DNA from: Microvirga terrestris
GTDB taxonomy: Bacteria; Pseudomonadota; Alphaproteobacteria; Rhizobiales; Beijerinckiaceae
Reading direction: 5' to 3'
Assembly: GCF_015694425.1 (NCBI RefSeq)
Contig: NZ_JADQDN010000002.1
Location: forward strand, 62,001 to 126,000
Length of the DNA stretch: 64,000 nucleotides
Below, piece after piece: positions 63,098 to 64,000 of the stretch. The notes beneath the pieces are model-generated. The model ran no database searches. It was given only the letters and a program-made list of their open reading frames with translations, and had not been told where the DNA came from. Position 1 is the stretch's first letter; every line of letters starts with the position of its first letter. A program made the translations under genes and the position numbers.

Positions 63098-64000
<903 letters not shown>

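Overview
The window reads as chromosomal DNA of a high-GC alphaproteobacterium of the order Hyphomicrobiales (Rhizobiales). The signs are a MucR/Ros-type regulator, two HWE-family sensor kinases, a rhizobial-type (class 3) asparaginase, split methylmalonyl-CoA mutase subunits with MeaB, and short palindromic intergenic repeats. A Methylobacteriaceae member such as Microvirga is my best guess, but that is inference. Genes are densely packed on both strands, with many 4-bp ATGA/GTGA overlaps. I see no tRNA, rRNA, CRISPR array, insertion sequence or prophage.

Layout. 1-2.1 kb: start of a leftward rhodanese-like gene, a GlxA/AraC regulator and a MucR-type regulator. 2.1-10.7 kb: oligopeptidase B, two tandem PAS/GAF/HWE kinases sharing a nearly identical 613-bp catalytic module, an isochorismatase-type hydrolase and an acidic membrane protein. 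10.9-15.6 kb: Fe superoxide dismutase, an LprI-like protein, a ChbG/HpnK-type deacetylase, a polyprenyl-phosphate glycosyltransferase and MurJ. 15.6-17.4 kb: an ECF sigma factor gene and a two-gene periplasmic operon (TTHB210-like protein and cupredoxin) that carry the same promoter motif. 17.4-24.8 kb: adenylate cyclase, DUF1194 protein, branched-chain aminotransferase, haloacid dehalogenase, M20 peptidase, a HerA-like ATPase and a small protein. 24.8-34.6 kb: palindromic repeats, then both methylmalonyl-CoA mutase subunits and, further on, meaB, interrupted by a GH16 glucanase, a lipoprotein hydrolase and a DUF3750 protein.

34.7-40.2 kb is mixed housekeeping: DUF4239 protein, class 3 asparaginase, UDP-glucose dehydrogenase, a stand-alone RAM-domain protein, DUF924 protein and a lytic transglycosylase. 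40.4-49.3 kb is the most unusual locus. A 906-residue ABC-exporter-like protein whose nucleotide-binding motifs are all degenerate is coupled to a cyclic-nucleotide-binding protein. Divergently from them runs a four-gene operon of glycosyltransferases, the last fused to a polysaccharide-deacetylase-like domain. I propose this as a candidate uncharacterised surface-glycan system. 49.3-56.3 kb: a peptide-type ABC uptake operon with a fused double ATPase, followed by an acetamidase/formamidase. 56.3-64 kb: DUF763 protein, an orphan membrane protein, an RhlE-type RNA helicase, an MFS transporter, glpD and the 5' part of glpK.

Metabolically the window joins propionyl/methylmalonyl-CoA handling (mutase plus MeaB), amide and peptide uptake and hydrolysis, and glycerol catabolism. 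Regulation is represented by the HWE kinases, the ECF sigma factor and cyclic-nucleotide signalling.
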